Shown here: one piece after another, positions 24,556-34,300 of the stretch
How the letters are laid out: each line of letters opens with the position of its first letter
How positions within the stretch are numbered: position 1 is the stretch's first letter
Source: Amnibacterium endophyticum
GTDB taxonomy: Bacteria > Actinomycetota > Actinomycetes > Actinomycetales > Microbacteriaceae
Assembly (NCBI RefSeq): GCF_042680685.1
Contig: NZ_JBHUEA010000002.1
Coordinates: 1-64,000, forward strand
Reading direction: 5' to 3'
DNA length: 64,000 nt
Program-made: the position numbers and the translations under genes
Notes under the pieces: generated by a model
What the model saw: only the letters and a program-made list of their open reading frames with translations
Database searches by the model: none
Told to the model about the DNA's origin: nothing

Positions 24556-26137
24556 CGCCGACGTAGAGCAGCCGGCGCTCCTCCTCCAGCTCCGCGGGCG
24601 TGCGGGCGTAGGCGATCGGCAGCAGCCCCTCCGAGCAGCCCACGAGGAAGACGACCGGCCACTCCAGGCCCTTCGCGGCGTGCAGGGTGAGCAGCGTGAC
24701 CGCCGCCCGCGGCGGCTCGTGCTGGGCGGCGGCCCGCTCGGCGAGGTCGGCGACGAACGCCGGCAGCGCCGTGCCGGGCGGCGCCTGCTCCGCGAGGGTG
24801 CCGAGCGCGTCGAGCAGCTCCCACTGCGTGCGCTGCTCCCCGGGTCCCTCCGGCGCGTGGTGCGTGTGCCCGAGCTGGCGGAGCGCGTCGCTCACCGTCT
24901 TCACGAGCGGCTCCTCGACGCGCGCCGCGACCGCCGCGCGCAGCAGCTCCACGGCCTTGCGCACCACCGGCTGCTCGAAGTAGCGGGTGGAGCGCCCGGT
25001 CGTCACCGGCACGCCCGCGCCGGTCAGCGCCTGCTCCAGCAGCGCCGTCTGCGCGTTGATCCGCACCAGCACCGCCACGTCCGCCGGTGGGGTCCCGCCG
25101 GCGAGCTGCGCGGCGACCGCCTGGGCGACCCCCTGCGCCTCCTCCGCGTCCGACCCGAACGCGCGCACCTGCACCGCCGGGTCGCGCGGATCCGCCGCGC
25201 GGCGCACGGCGGTCAGGGTCAGCGCCCCGCGGCGCCCGGTCATCAGGGCGTTCGCGCTCCTGACCACGCCGTCGACCGAGCGGTAGTTGTGCTCCAGCCG
25301 CACCACGGTGGCGCCCGGCCGCTCGCCGAACCGCAGCAGGTGATCCGCCTGCGCACCCGCGAAGGAGTAGATCGTCTGGCTCGCGTCGCCGACCACGCAG
25401 ACGTCGCGGTGCTCCCCGAGCCACGCCGTCAGCAGCGCCTGCTGGGCGGGCGACACGTCCTGGTACTCGTCGACCGTGAAGAACCGGTACTGCTCGCGCA
25501 CCTCGGTGGCGACCTGCGGCTCGCTCTCGATCATGCCGGCCGTCGCGAGCAGCACGTCCTCGAAGTCGATCAGCCGCTGCTCGTCCTTCAGCGTCTCGTA
25601 CAGCTGCTGCAGCCGGACCATCGCGTCCACGTCGACCCCGTCGGGCAGCGCCCGCGACGCGGCGGCCGCCGCGTACTCGTCGAAGCCCATCGCGCTCGCC
25701 TTGCGGTACTCGATCTCCGAGGCGGCGTCCTTCAGGCCCGCGGGCGGCAGCCCGAGCCGCAGCACCTCCGCCGCCCGGGCGACCACCCGCGCCTTCGAGT
25801 CGAGCACCGACGGCGCGGGCGTGCCGATCACCTGCGGCCAGAAGTGGTTCAGCTGGGCGAGCGCCGCGGAGTGGAACGTGCGCGCGGCGATGCCGGGCGC
25901 CCCGAGCGCCGCGAGCCGGGAGCGCAGCTCGGCCGCGGCGCGGGTCGTGAAGGTGAGCGCCATCACCCGCTTCGGCGGGAAGACCCCGGTCGCGACGCCG
26001 TAGGCGATCCGGTGCGTGATGGTCCGGGTCTTGCCCGTGCCGGCTCCCGCGAGCACGCACACGGGGCCCGCGAGCGCCTCCGCGGCGACGCGCTGCTGGT
26101 CGTCCAGCGCGTCGAGCAGTCGCTCCGCCTCGGTCAC
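24383..26137 (-). CDS. UvrD/PcrA-type superfamily 1 DNA helicase (UvrD2-like)
   Basis: A 584-residue ATP-dependent 3'-5' helicase of DNA repair. Motifs: Walker A LAGAGTGKT, Ia TFTTRAAAELRSRL, II VDEYQDVSPAQQ, III GDASQTIYSFAGA, IV LEHNYRS, V TLHAAKGLEWPVV and VI YVGVTRARDRLRLS. The order next to NudC and the zinc protease matches mycobacterial uvrD2 (Rv3198c). That protein is longer and has an HRDC and a cysteine-rich C-terminal region; here the protein ends about 40 residues after motif VI. GTG at 26137 overlaps the nudC stop (GTGA). Its 3' end overlaps the ThiF-like gene by 173 bases. Confidence 0.92.
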   Translation of the reverse strand: MTEAERLLDALDDQQRVAAEALAGPVCVLAGAGTGKTRTITHRIAYGVATGVFPPKRVMALTFTTRAAAELRSRLAALGAPGIAARTFHSAALAQLNHFWPQVIGTPAPSVLDSKARVVARAAEVLRLGLPPAGLKDAASEIEYRKASAMGFDEYAAAAASRALPDGVDVDAMVRLQQLYETLKDEQRLIDFEDVLLATAGMIESEPQVATEVREQYRFFTVDEYQDVSPAQQALLTAWLGEHRDVCVVGDASQTIYSFAGAQADHLLRFGERPGATVVRLEHNYRSVDGVVRSANALMTGRRGALTLTAVRRAADPRDPAVQVRAFGSDAEEAQGVAQAVAAQLAGGTPPADVAVLVRINAQTALLEQALTGAGVPVTTGRSTRYFEQPVVRKAVELLRAAVAARVEEPLVKTVSDALRQLGHTHHAPEGPGEQRTQWELLDALGTLAEQAPPGTALPAFVADLAERAAAQHEPPRAAVTLLTLHAAKGLEWPVVFLVGCSEGLLPIAYARTPAELEEERRLLYVGVTRARDRLRLSWARSAAPRPGERRASRFLAELAPPGTRQTPGPSGTGTARARAAAAG

Positions 26138-27078
26138 CAGCCGCCCGGGAGCGGAGCCCCGTACCAGTGCTCGATGATCGCGCGGGCGATCGACGTGCGG
26201 CCCGGCAGGCGCACGCGGGTCCCGAGCGCGGCGACCAGATCGTCCCGGCTCCAGAAGCGGGCCTCGCGGATCTCGACGCCGTCGACGACCGGGTCGACGC
26301 GGCCGCCCGGCAGGGTGCGGGCGAGGAAGCCGATCATCACGCTCGCGGGGAACGGCCACGGCTGCGAGCCGAGGTAGACGCACTCCCCCACGTCGACGGA
26401 CGTCTCCTCCGCGGTCTCGCGCCGCACCGCCGCCTCGAAGGACTCCCCCGGCTCCACGAAGCCGGCGAGCACCGACCAGCGGTCCTCGGGCCACGCCAGG
26501 TTCGACGCGAGCAGCAGCCGGTCCTGCTCGTCGACCACGCCCATGATCACGGCCGGGTCGGTGCGCGGGAAGACGTGCTCGCCGCTCGCCTCGTCCTCGA
26601 AGCCGGCCGGGTGCCGGACCCAGCCGCCCCGAGCGGGCGCGGTGGGGTGGCCGGTGCGGGGCGAGAAGCCGGACGCGGCGTGCCAGTTCGCGAGCCCCAG
26701 CAGCTCCGCGAAGACGCCGGCGTCGCGGTCGCCGAGCCCGTCCCCGTCGAGCCGGAGGTCCGCCCAGGCCGCGTCGGGGAAGGCGGACTCGTCCTTCACG
26801 ACGGCGCCGAGCACCGCCGCGCCCGCCGCCAGCTCCGGATCGCCCGGCAGCGCCCGGCCGAGGCGGAGCAGCAGCGCGTCCGCCGGCACCCGGTCGGCCG
26901 GCAGGTAGGCCAGGCGCACCGGGTCGCCGGGCGCGCGCAGCGCCCGCCGCGCGGCCAGCACGACGACCCGGGTCGACGGGTCCGCGAGCGCCTCGTCGAT
27001 CGCGACGTCCCGGTCCGCCGCGGCGCGGTCGATGCCGCTGCGGCCGAGGACGAGCCGCTCCTCGAAGTCCGACCTCAT
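26134..27078 (-). CDS. NudC-type NAD(H) pyrophosphatase, zinc cysteines absent
   Basis: This 314-residue Nudix hydrolase should split NADH into NMNH and AMP, or remove NAD caps from RNA. The Nudix box is intact (GFVEPGESFEAAVRRETAEE, from about residue 206), and the NADH-pyrophosphatase signature SQPWPFPAS follows at 238-246. In contrast, the zinc ribbon region (about 131-166, NWHAASGFSPRTGHPTAPAR and on) has no cysteine at all, where NudC normally has four. The only Cys in the protein is near 233. ATG at 27078 follows GGGAGGGG. It is the first gene of the nudC-uvrD2 pair and is divergent from the phosphotransferase-like gene. Confidence 0.88.
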   Translation of the reverse strand: MRSDFEERLVLGRSGIDRAAADRDVAIDEALADPSTRVVVLAARRALRAPGDPVRLAYLPADRVPADALLLRLGRALPGDPELAAGAAVLGAVVKDESAFPDAAWADLRLDGDGLGDRDAGVFAELLGLANWHAASGFSPRTGHPTAPARGGWVRHPAGFEDEASGEHVFPRTDPAVIMGVVDEQDRLLLASNLAWPEDRWSVLAGFVEPGESFEAAVRRETAEETSVDVGECVYLGSQPWPFPASVMIGFLARTLPGGRVDPVVDGVEIREARFWSRDDLVAALGTRVRLPGRTSIARAIIEHWYGAPLPGGW

Positions 27079-27146
27079 CGCCCGCACCACCCCTCCCGGC
27101 CCCCGGACACGCCGGTCCGCCCGGAGCCGCCGCTCGCCCCCCGACC

Positions 27147-27152
27147 TAGCCT
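27147..27152 (+). promoter_or_regulatory. -10 element (TAGCCT) of the phosphotransferase-like gene, leaderless type
   Basis: TAGCCT ends 7 nt before the ATG at 27160, with no ribosome site. Confidence 0.55.
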
Positions 27153-27159
27153 GGCCGGC

Positions 27160-28197
27160 ATGCCCAGGCACCGTTTCACCCTAGCCGCGCTCGCCACGCT
27201 GGCCGTGCCCGGGCTCGACGTGGCGGTCACCCGCACGTTCACGGGCGGCGGCGACGGGCAGTACGACGCCGCCCTGATCACCGACGCGCTCGGCAGCCAC
27301 TTCATCGTGCGCGCTCCCGTCGACCGCTCGTCCGCGGAGCGCCTGGAGGCCGAGGAGCGGGCGCTCGGCGCCCTGACGTCGGGAGCCCGGGCCCGCCTGC
27401 CCTTCGACGCGCCGACCGTCGTCGGCGTGCTGCCGAAGCCCCGGACCGTCGTCGGCGGCTACATCGAAGGGGTCCGGCTGCAGCCCCCGGTGGTGCGGCC
27501 CGACGGCCCGCTCGCCGGCTCGGTGGGGCGCGCCCTCGCCGCCGTGCACGACCTGCCGGCCGCCGTCGTCGCGGACGCGGGGCTGCCCGTGGCGAGCGCC
27601 GCGGACTGCGCACGCGCGGTCGACGAGCTGGTGCGCCGGGCCGACTCCTGCGGCGACGTCCCGCTCGAGCTGGTGGGGCGCTGGTCGGCGGCCGCGGCGG
27701 ACCCCGCCCTGTGGCGGTTCCGCCCCACCGTCGTCCACGGCGCGATGGGGGCGGAGTGCGTGCTCGTGGACCGCGAGGGCGAGCGGGTCACGGGGCTGCT
27801 CGGCTGGGGCTTGCTGGCCGTCGGCGACCCCGCCCGCGACCTCGCCTGGGCCCTCGGCCTGCCGGAGCCCGGCGCACCCGCCGCGGTGCTCGGCGCCTAC
27901 GCGGCGGCCCGCCCCCAGGAGCACGACCCGGCGCTGGCGCAGCGGGCGCTGCTCTACGCCGAGCTCGAGCTGGTCCGCTGGCTGCTGCACGGCCTCGAGC
28001 GCCGGGACCCGGTGGTCGTGGAGGACGCCGTGCAGATGCTCGAGGCGCTGCTCGCCTCGGTCCTCGAGCACACCGCGGGGTCGCTCGGGCACGACCGCAT
28101 GCCGCCCCTGACGGTGGCCGAGGTCGAGCGGATGCTCGCGGCCCGTCACGCCGCGCCGCTCGCCGCCCAGGCCTCGAGCAGCTCCTCCTCGGAGTAG
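27160..28197 (+). CDS. phosphotransferase-fold protein with lost catalytic residues (probable pseudokinase)
   Basis: A 345-residue member of the APH/macrolide-phosphotransferase fold, a family often found beside actinobacterial AdnAB-like genes. The catalytic loop reads VVHGAMGAECVLV (193-202), where active members have HGD and a downstream Asn: the Asp is Ala195 and the Asn is Glu199. The metal-binding Asp of the usual LDW motif is Gly215 (LLGWGLLAVGDPARDLAW). The overall fold markers (GDPxxDLAW, N-terminal lobe) remain. Loss of these residues predicts no kinase activity. The reading frame is otherwise intact, so it is not a decayed gene. Ends in a run of serines; its last 52 bases overlap the adnB-like gene. 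Confidence 0.75.
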   Translation: MPRHRFTLAALATLAVPGLDVAVTRTFTGGGDGQYDAALITDALGSHFIVRAPVDRSSAERLEAEERALGALTSGARARLPFDAPTVVGVLPKPRTVVGGYIEGVRLQPPVVRPDGPLAGSVGRALAAVHDLPAAVVADAGLPVASAADCARAVDELVRRADSCGDVPLELVGRWSAAAADPALWRFRPTVVHGAMGAECVLVDREGERVTGLLGWGLLAVGDPARDLAWALGLPEPGAPAAVLGAYAAARPQEHDPALAQRALLYAELELVRWLLHGLERRDPVVVEDAVQMLEALLASVLEHTAGSLGHDRMPPLTVAEVERMLAARHAAPLAAQASSSSSSE

Positions 28198-31100
28198 AGC
28201 CGCTCGGGCCGCACGACCCGGTCGTGCGCGATGTAGTAGAACGCCGCGTCGACCGACTCCGGGTCGAGGCCCTCCCGCTGCGCGTAGGCGAACCGGTAGA
28301 GCGCCAGCTGGTACTGCTTCAGCTCCGCGTCGGCGCGCGTGGCCGGCGGCGCGCCGGTCTTCCAGTCGACGATCTCGACCCGGTCGCCGCGGCGGTAGAC
28401 CGCGTCGATCTTGCAGATCAGGATGCGGCCGGCGAAGGGCACCTGGATCTCGGTCTCGACCTCCAGCGGCTCGAGCCCGCCCCACTCGCTCGCCTCGAAG
28501 GTCGCCTGCAGCACGTCGAGGCCGGGCACGTCGTCGCCCTGCTGCAGCTCGTCGTCGCCGCCGAGGAGCCCGGCGTCCACGACCTCGGCCGACCCCGCCA
28601 CGCCCGCCCGGTGCTCGACCCAGGCGTGGAAGACCGTGCCGAGCCGGGTCGCCCGGTAGGGCCGCTCCGGCATCGGTCGCCGCACCCGGTCGACCACCGC
28701 GGCCGCGTCGTCGACGTAGTCCTTGAACCGGGACGCCGGGATCCGGTCGGGCAGGCGGGTCGCGGGGCCGCGCTCGCGCCGCGCCCGCTCGGCGAGCAGC
28801 ACGTCGACCGTCTCCGCCCAGGCCCCGCCGTCCCCGGTCGCCTCCCGCACCGCGGCCGCCGCGTCCTCCACCGCCGCGCGCCGGCCGCCCAGCGGATCGG
28901 CCGGCCAGCGGAAGGTCGCGGCCGGGGTGCCCTCCGGCGCGGTGTCCGACTCCGGGGCCTCCGGCGGCGCGGGCACCACGCCCGCCTCGACGAGGTCGGT
29001 CAGGAACGGGGACGGGCGGCGCCACCGGGTCTGCGTCGCCCAGAAGGAGCCGGTCACGAGCAGCCGGTGGCGGGCGCGGGTGACGGCGACGTAGGCGAGC
29101 CGCCGCTCCTCCGCGCCGAGCATCGCGCCGACGGCGGCCTTGAAGCGGGCGAGCTCGGTCTTCAGCGCCTTCCGGTCGGCGAGCCCGCGCCACGCCAGCT
29201 CGGGCAGCTCGGCCGCGTCGCCGCGGAAGGGCCACGGCAGCACGCCGGGCGACAGCCAGCCCTTCGTGCCGCTCTGCGGCTTGGCCGGCAGCTCGTCGGC
29301 GACGAGCCGCGGCACCGCGACGACGTCCCACTCGAGGCCCTTGGACCCGTGGACGGTCAGCACCTGCACGGTCCCGGGCTCGGGCGGCTCGGGCCGCGGC
29401 GACAGGTCCTCCTTCTGCTCCGCGGTCTGCAGCCAGCCGAGGAAGCCGCCGAGCGTCGCCGACTCCGCGACCGCGAGGTAGCCGGCGACGGCCTCCTCGA
29501 AGGCGTGGAGCGGAGCCGGTCCGCCTCGGCGCTCGTTCGCCGCGACCTCGATGTCGAGCCGCAGCGCCTCGACGACCAGCCGGATGAAGGAGGCGAGGTC
29601 GCCGCCGGCGCGGAGGCGGAGGCCGGCGAACAGCCGCCCCGCGTCGGTGAGGCGCGCGAGGCCCTCGTCCGTGAAGCCGCGGATCGCGCCGTGCCCGCGC
29701 CGCCGCGCGAGGAAGTCGAGGGCGTCGACGATGGAGGCGGCCTCGCCCTCCGCCAACGAGCGCTGCAGCGCCTCGGCCACGGCGGGCTGCAGCCGCTGCT
29801 CGCGCGGGTCGTGGGTCTCGAGCCAGCGGGCGAGGCCCTGCAGCGCCTGCAGGTCGGCGGGGCCGATGCGCCAGCGGCCGCCCGCGAGCAGCCGGAGCAG
29901 CTCCTGCCCCGCCCCCGCGTCGTGCACGACGCGCAGGGCGGCCACGAGGTCCATCACCTCCGGCTCGAGGAGCAGCCCGCCGACGCCCAGCACGTGGTAG
30001 CGGACCCCGGCCCGCCGGAAGGCGGCGAGGAACTCCGGCAGCGTCCGGCGCGCCCGCAGCAGCATCGCCGCCGACGGCGGCGACCCCGCCGGCACCGCGA
30101 GCCGCTCGGCGAACCAGGCCGCCACGTGATCCGCCTCGTCCGTCAGCGTCTCGCCGAACCACGAGTCGACCGGCTCGGCCGAGGCGACCGGCGAGGCCTC
30201 CAGCCGCTGCACCTCCACGCGGGACGCGGCGGTCAGCGGGTCGGCGATCGCGTTCGCGGCCGCGAGGATCGCGGTGCCGTTGCGCCAGCTGGTGCTGAGG
30301 GCGTGCACCGGCACCGCGGCGGCACCGGCCCCGCCCTCGGCGCGCGACGCGCCGAAGGCGGCCGCGAAGCCCTCGAGGTTGGCGGCCGAGGCCCCGCGCC
30401 AGCCGTAGATGGACTGGTGCGGGTCCCCGACCGCCATCACCGCCCCGCCCCCGAACAGCCGGGCGAGCAGCCGCGTCTGCACCACCGACGTGTCCTGGTA
30501 CTCGTCGAGCAGCACGACCCGGTGCCGACGCCGCAGCTCGGCGACGACGTCGGGCGCCGCGTCCGTGATCTCGAGCCCCAGCGCGACCTGGTCGCTGAAC
30601 TGCACGGCGCCGGCCGCGCGCTTCGCGGCCCGGAAGGCGTCGACCAGGTCGAGCAGCACCGGCAGCGTCTCCGCCGGCGCGAGCGCGTCGGCGACGTCGG
30701 TCCGCAGCTCGTGGCGCGCCCAGGGCAGCGCGGCGATCGCGGCGCCGTACGCGTCGGCGAACGCGCGCACGTCGCCCGTGTCCGCGGCGTGCTCCCCCAC
30801 GCCGTTCGCCAGCGCGAGCACCAGCTCGGTGATGCGGTCGGCGCCGAGGTCGAGGGCGCCGAGGCGGTCGTCCTCGTGCTCGAGCACCGTGCGGCGCGCG
30901 AGCTGCCACGCCGACGCGTCGCCGAGGACGACGCCGTCCGCGTCGCGGCCGATGCGGACCGCGTGGTCGCGGTACAGGCCGTTGGCGAAGGCGTTGTAGG
31001 TCGAGACGACGGGCGGGTCGAACGGGTCGTACCCCGCGGCGAGCCCGGCCGCGGCGAGCCCGCGCAGCCGGTCGCGGATGCGCTCCGCCAGCTCGGACGC

Positions 31101-31328
31101 CGCCTTGCGGGTGAAGGTGAGGCCGAGCACCTGCGGCGCCTCGACGAGCCCGTTCGCGAGCAGCCAGAGCACGCGCATCGCCATCGTCTCGGTCTTGCCG
31201 CTGCCGGCGCCCGCGACGACGAGCGCCGGCCCGAGCGGCGACTCGATCACGCGGCGCTGCTGCTCGGTCGGCGGGTGCAGCCCCAGCCGCTCCGCGATCC
31301 GCGCCGCCGGCACCCGCGCCTCAGCCAC
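28146..31328 (-). CDS. adnB: AdnB-like ATP-dependent helicase-nuclease subunit
   Basis: This 1060-residue protein combines an N-terminal UvrD-type motor with a C-terminal RecB-like nuclease. The motor has Walker A GAGSGKT (40-46), VLLDEYQDTSVVQTRLLARL, GDPHQSIYGWRGA, TVHGSKGLEWDVVAV and AYVAVTRARHRLLVTG. The nuclease core is visible as KIDAVYRRGDRVEIVDWKTG, carrying the Asp and Lys of the PD-(D/E)XK fold. It is the partner of the upstream gene, whose stop it overlaps by eight bases, as in mycobacterial adnA-adnB (Rv3202c-Rv3201c). The heterodimer resects double-strand ends for recombination repair. Start is GTG at 31328. Confidence 0.9.
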   Translation of the reverse strand: MAEARVPAARIAERLGLHPPTEQQRRVIESPLGPALVVAGAGSGKTETMAMRVLWLLANGLVEAPQVLGLTFTRKAASELAERIRDRLRGLAAAGLAAGYDPFDPPVVSTYNAFANGLYRDHAVRIGRDADGVVLGDASAWQLARRTVLEHEDDRLGALDLGADRITELVLALANGVGEHAADTGDVRAFADAYGAAIAALPWARHELRTDVADALAPAETLPVLLDLVDAFRAAKRAAGAVQFSDQVALGLEITDAAPDVVAELRRRHRVVLLDEYQDTSVVQTRLLARLFGGGAVMAVGDPHQSIYGWRGASAANLEGFAAAFGASRAEGGAGAAAVPVHALSTSWRNGTAILAAANAIADPLTAASRVEVQRLEASPVASAEPVDSWFGETLTDEADHVAAWFAERLAVPAGSPPSAAMLLRARRTLPEFLAAFRRAGVRYHVLGVGGLLLEPEVMDLVAALRVVHDAGAGQELLRLLAGGRWRIGPADLQALQGLARWLETHDPREQRLQPAVAEALQRSLAEGEAASIVDALDFLARRRGHGAIRGFTDEGLARLTDAGRLFAGLRLRAGGDLASFIRLVVEALRLDIEVAANERRGGPAPLHAFEEAVAGYLAVAESATLGGFLGWLQTAEQKEDLSPRPEPPEPGTVQVLTVHGSKGLEWDVVAVPRLVADELPAKPQSGTKGWLSPGVLPWPFRGDAAELPELAWRGLADRKALKTELARFKAAVGAMLGAEERRLAYVAVTRARHRLLVTGSFWATQTRWRRPSPFLTDLVEAGVVPAPPEAPESDTAPEGTPAATFRWPADPLGGRRAAVEDAAAAVREATGDGGAWAETVDVLLAERARRERGPATRLPDRIPASRFKDYVDDAAAVVDRVRRPMPERPYRATRLGTVFHAWVEHRAGVAGSAEVVDAGLLGGDDELQQGDDVPGLDVLQATFEASEWGGLEPLEVETEIQVPFAGRILICKIDAVYRRGDRVEIVDWKTGAPPATRADAELKQYQLALYRFAYAQREGLDPESVDAAFYYIAHDRVVRPERLYSEEELLEAWAASGAA

Positions 31329-34300
31329 CGCACACCTCCGGCACCCGCAGCAGCCACGGCTTGAAGGGGCTCTGCCCGTGCCGCAGCTGCGGTTCCACCG
31401 CGCCCTCGAAGGACGCCCCCGCCATCCCCTCGGCCGCCTCGCGCAGCCGCCGCCGCAGCTCCCCCGCGCGGCTCTCGTCGAGCGCGTCCTGCGCGAGCCA
31501 GTCGAACGGCTGCTGCGTCGTCATCCGCACGTACAGGAGGGCCGCGCCGGCCGACGGCGGCGCGGCGGGCACGTCGGGCACGGCCCCGCTCGCGAGCGCG
31601 AGCTGGTAGACGCCCAGCTGCGCGTGCTCGGGCAGGTCCTTCCTCGCGACCCGGCCGCTGCCGGTCTTCAGGTCGACGACGCGCAGCGCGCCGGCCGCGT
31701 CCTGCTCGAGCCGGTCGATCGACCCGCGGGCGAGCGCTCGGCCCTCGCGGAACTCGAAGCGGGTCTCGCCGCCGACGAGCGCCCAGCCCTCGGCCGCGCT
31801 GCGCGCCAGGTAGCGGGCGATCGCGCCGACCATCCGGTCGGCCAGGCGGCGCTCGCGCGCGGCGATCCACGCCGCCTCGAAGTCCAGCTCGCGCCACCGC
31901 CCCTCGAGCGCGGCGAGCATGGCGGCCTCGTCCGGCTCGGCGGCCGTCTCCATCACCCAGTGGAGCATCGTGCCGACCGCGCTCGACAGGAGGGCCTCGC
32001 CGCCGCCCACCCGCTCCGCGAACCAGTCGAGCGGGCTCTCCTCGAACCGCTCCAGCTTCGAGGGCGACACCGGCACCGCCTCGTCGGGGTCGGGCTGCAG
32101 CGGCGCCGTCGTCGTCGGCGGCGCGAGGCCCCACCACTGCTCGGGGGCGGCGCCCGGCACCTCGGCCTCGTCGAGCCGGGCGAGCGCTGCAGCGGCGTCC
32201 CCGCGGCCGGCGTCGTCGCCCGCCACGAGCGCGCGGCGGAGGTGGCCGACGAGCGGCCGCAGCGCGTTCGGCGGCGCGGCGAGCGCGTCGGGCGCCGGCC
32301 CGTCGGCGAGCCCGAGGAGCACGCTCGGCGCCTCGTCGTCGTTCGCGACCGCGGCGAGCACGAGCCGGCGGCGCGCCCGCGAGGCGGCGAGCGCGAAGAG
32401 CCGCAGCTCGTCCGACAGCACCGCGCGGCGCTCGTCCGCGGACCGCGCCTCCCGGCCGTCCAGCGCGGCGGCGAGGTCGGCCGGGCCGAGCAGCGACCCG
32501 CGGGGCCGGAGGTTCGGCCAGACCCCGTCCTGCAGCCCCGCGACCACCACGGTGTCGAACTCGAGGCCGGCGGCGCCCACCGGCGTCGTCACGAGCACGC
32601 CCTCGCGGGCGCCGCGCGGGGCGAGGGAGTCCTCGGCGACGTCCGCCGCGAGCTGCCCGGAGACGAAGACCGCGGCCGGGTCGAGCGGCGCACGCTCCGC
32701 CGCCCGCGCCGCCGCCGCGAAGAGCGCGACGACGCCGTCGAGGTCGCGGTTCGCCTCCGCGGAGGCGACGCCCTCGGCCAGCGCGCGCTCGCGCCACGGG
32801 CCGGCGAGCCCGCTCGCCTCCCAGACGAGCCAGAGCAGCTCCTCCGCGCTCGCCCCGGCGCCGTCCGCCGCGCGCACGGCCGCCATCGTCTCCGCGAGCC
32901 GCGCCGCCCGGCGTCCGTTCGGGATCGTCGCGAGCCGCTCCGGCGCACCGAGCGCGTCCACGAGCAGCTCGCCGGCGCTCCTGGCGCCGCCGCCGCCCAG
33001 CTCCTCGACGCGCAGCGACAGGCGGAGGCGGCGCAGGGCCAGCCGGTCCAGGCCGCAGCACGGCCCCGTCACCAGCTCCGTGGCGGCCTCGGGGGTCAGC
33101 GGCTGCAGCCCGAGCGCCAGCGCGACGACCTGCAGCAGGGCCCGGGGCGCGCGCTCGCCGGGCCCGGTCGCTGCGGCGTCCGTCGTCACGGCCGGGACGC
33201 CCGCGATCTCGAGGGCCCGCGCGAGGGGCTCGACCTGGGCGCCCGAGCGCACGATCACGGCCTGGTCCGCGAAGGGCACGTCGTGCTCGAGGTGGCGGGC
33301 GCGCAGCAGGTGCGCGATCCGCTGCGCGAGCTCGCCCGGGCCCGTCGCCTCCACCGCGAGCACCGGCTCCCCGCCCGGCTCGACCGCCGTCGCGGTGCGC
33401 TGGGTGCCCGCGAGCGCCGTGCCGATGCGCTCGGTGACGCCGCGGACGAAGCCGCGCAGCGACTCCGGCTGCCGGTGCACGGTGCCGAGCCGCAGCCGGT
33501 GCGCGCCCGGCAGGCCGAGGCGCTCGCCGAACCGGCCGAGCAGGTCGGGCTCGCCGCCGCGGAACGTGTCGGCGGCGACGTCCGGGTCGCCGAGCGCGAC
33601 GACGGCGCACCCCCGGGCGGCGAGCGCGGCGAGCAGGCCCACCGTCGAGGCGGTCGCGTCCTGCAGGTCGTCGACGACGACGAGCCGCAGGCGCCCGGCG
33701 ACCTCGCCCGCCTCGCCGCGATCGATCGCCGCGGCTGCGAGGGCGACGAGCTCGGTGGAGTCGTAGCCGTCGGGGTGCGTGCTCTGCAGCACCTCGAGGT
33801 ACTCCTCGAGGAAGCGGCCGGCCGCGGTCCAGGCGGGCCGGTCGCGCTGCTCGCCGAGGCGCCGGATCCCCTCGGGGCCCGCGCCGCGCTCCGTGGCGCG
33901 GGCCGCCAGCTCGCGCAGCTCGCTCCGAAACGCCCGGGTGGCGCGGACCTCGGGCCCGAGGGTGTCCGGCCAGGTCGTCCGCGGGTCCTCGAGCAGGTCC
34001 GCGAGCAGCCGGTCCTGCTCCGCGCCCGCGAGCAGCACCGGGGCGGGCCGGCCGTCGGCGATCGCGCTGCGGCGGGCGACGTCGAACGCCAGGGACGCGG
34101 CGGTGCGGGCCATCGGGCCGGACACGGGCCGGCCGACCTCGAGCAGCAGCCGGTCCCGCAGCCGCGCCGCCTGGGTGCGGCGGGGCGCGATCAGCAGCGC
34201 CTCCTCCGGGAGCAGGCGCCCGCTGCGGACGCGGTCCGCGATCAGCGCGACGGCGGTCGAGGTCTTGCCCGTGCCGGGCGCGCCGAGCACGGCCGCGGAG

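Noticed and set aside
27711..31364. Very long plus-strand reading frame (about 1,200 codons) opposite the AdnB-like gene
   Set aside because: It is antisense to a helicase-nuclease with full motifs, and its translation is Arg/His/Gly/Gln-rich without recognisable domains, as expected of a shadow frame at this GC content.
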